A stretch of DNA of 64,000 nucleotides from Macrocystis pyrifera (Eukaryota; Sar; Phaeophyceae; Laminariales; Laminariaceae): positions 6,105,458 to 6,169,457 of the forward strand of contig JASSKH010000031.1 in assembly GCA_031763025.1 (NCBI GenBank). Reading direction: 5' to 3'. Below, one piece after another: positions 63,206 to 64,000 of the stretch (within the stretch, counting starts at the first letter, position 1; every line of letters starts with the position of its first letter). A program made the position numbers and the translations under genes. The notes beneath the pieces were generated by a model. The model ran no database searches and had not been told where the DNA came from. It saw only the letters and a list, made by a program, of their open reading frames with translations.

Positions 63206-63750
63206 AACACCCGCGAAGAAGGGATTCGGCCTGAGGTACTGCAGCGCGTCACGTTCCAATGCACTTTTCCGCATGCTCTCCATAACGATGACCTGCAGCA
63301 GAAGCAGCAGAAACAGGTTTATTGGGTCGAAGGCAAGACCTACGCATGTCTTAAAAGATTCAGTCAGCCTTAGTGAGGGTTTACGCGTTATTTCTCCGTT
63401 AGCTGGAGACAGTGCAATTCGCTCAACTTGTTGCAGTCAGACGCGGTCAGAAATTACCGGTATGCAAGGATGAATATACATGTAAGATACAGTGTGTGCA
63501 GGTTACGCGTGCTACGGAAAGGATATACAGCACCGACATCTTCTGAGACGCCACGCTTTGGGAGCTCACATCTCATCGGAAGACAGACGTGCGACTCATC
63601 CAGTCTCATGGCCCACGAAGAATGCGGTAAAGCAAAAAAGGTATTCGAACGAAACGGGTACTTGCTCAGTTGAGTCCCGTTCGTCAGAACTAATTTGGGC
63701 CCCAAACGTGCTACTCCTATCCCCTGTCGTAACGCGGCAGAGTCAAGCTG
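63206..63750. other. Unassigned stretch
   Basis: Overlapping plus frames (63063-63473, 63428-63673, 63492-63878) and a minus frame (63454-63753) with no recognised domain. Confidence 0.35.
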
Positions 63751-63754
63751 CATT

Positions 63755-63890
63755 TACCCGTCATTGCGGTGTGCATATACTTGCCATTACGTCGCCCATA
63801 CATCTTCCATTGCGGGTGTACGTGTATCGGACATTGCGGTGTGCGTATACCTCACACGGCGGGTGTGCATACACCTGACATTGATACGGC
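63755..63890. repeat. ~25-35-bp GCGGTGTGCATACAC-type repeat
   Basis: CATTGCGGTGTGCATATAC, CATTGCGGGTGTACGTGTAT, CATTGCGGTGTGCGTATACC and CGGCGGGTGTGCATACACC follow each other. It is G/T-rich on one strand but too irregular to be called telomeric. Confidence 0.7.
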
Positions 63891-64000
63891 AATGTTATAT
63901 ACACATAATTCGCTCAAGGCGCACACGCCAGCCTCCCCGCTAGGTGGACACATATCAGGCACCATAGCCGTGCACACAGCCATGAATACAACCGTGAACA

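Noticed and set aside
63755..63890. Telomere repeat
   Set aside because: No short exact unit such as TTTAGGG or TTAGGG; the repeat is irregular.

Overview
This window looks like nuclear DNA from a repeat-rich eukaryote. Signs of this are tRNA-derived SINE copies, LINE reverse-transcriptase fragments, Ty1/copia elements and a GTAAGT...AG intron. There are no operons, no rRNA genes and no clear single-copy housekeeping gene. My guess is an alga or other protist of the stramenopile type, perhaps a brown alga. That guess rests on the overall texture (copia elements with a CHHC Gag knuckle, CAG-rich arrays, many small palindromic elements) and has low confidence.

Layout. 1-8.6 kb is gene-poor and carries seven copies of a ~105-bp TA-flanked miniature inverted-repeat family (TIR TTACGGGGGACCATAGT), one SINE and a large foldback hairpin. 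8644-16560 is a 7.9-kb Ty1/copia retrotransposon with 514-bp LTRs that I read as identical and a CCGGC target duplication. Its gag, protease, integrase and RT-RNase H are all recognisable, but they are broken by three frame changes and one in-frame TGA. 16.6-20.5 kb holds a zinc-finger remnant, a long poly-G run, a composite CAG-rich array with a second SINE nested in it, and a possible Cys-rich exon. 20.5-35 kb is mostly unassigned DNA with short palindromic elements, GGCCC and TTCCATGGAAG arrays and a weak BED-finger candidate. 35.25-37.36 kb (minus strand) is a decayed gene joining the C-terminal half of a Pif1-like helicase to a ubiquitin-specific-protease-like domain, with an in-frame 175-bp intron between them. 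38.3-52.2 kb holds a three-copy dispersed element, an internally deleted copia relative and several tandem arrays with ~99-166 bp periods. 52.2-57.8 kb is unassigned, with a few weak ORFs. 57.8-61.5 kb is three head-to-tail 5'-truncated LINE copies on the minus strand. 61.5-64 kb holds further short tandem arrays.

The recognisable coding content is therefore almost entirely mobile-element protein. The elements interact by nesting: a SINE sits inside the CAG array, the copia lies beside the zinc-finger remnant, and the LINE copies are stacked on each other. The most unusual item is the Pif1-helicase/USP-protease fusion.
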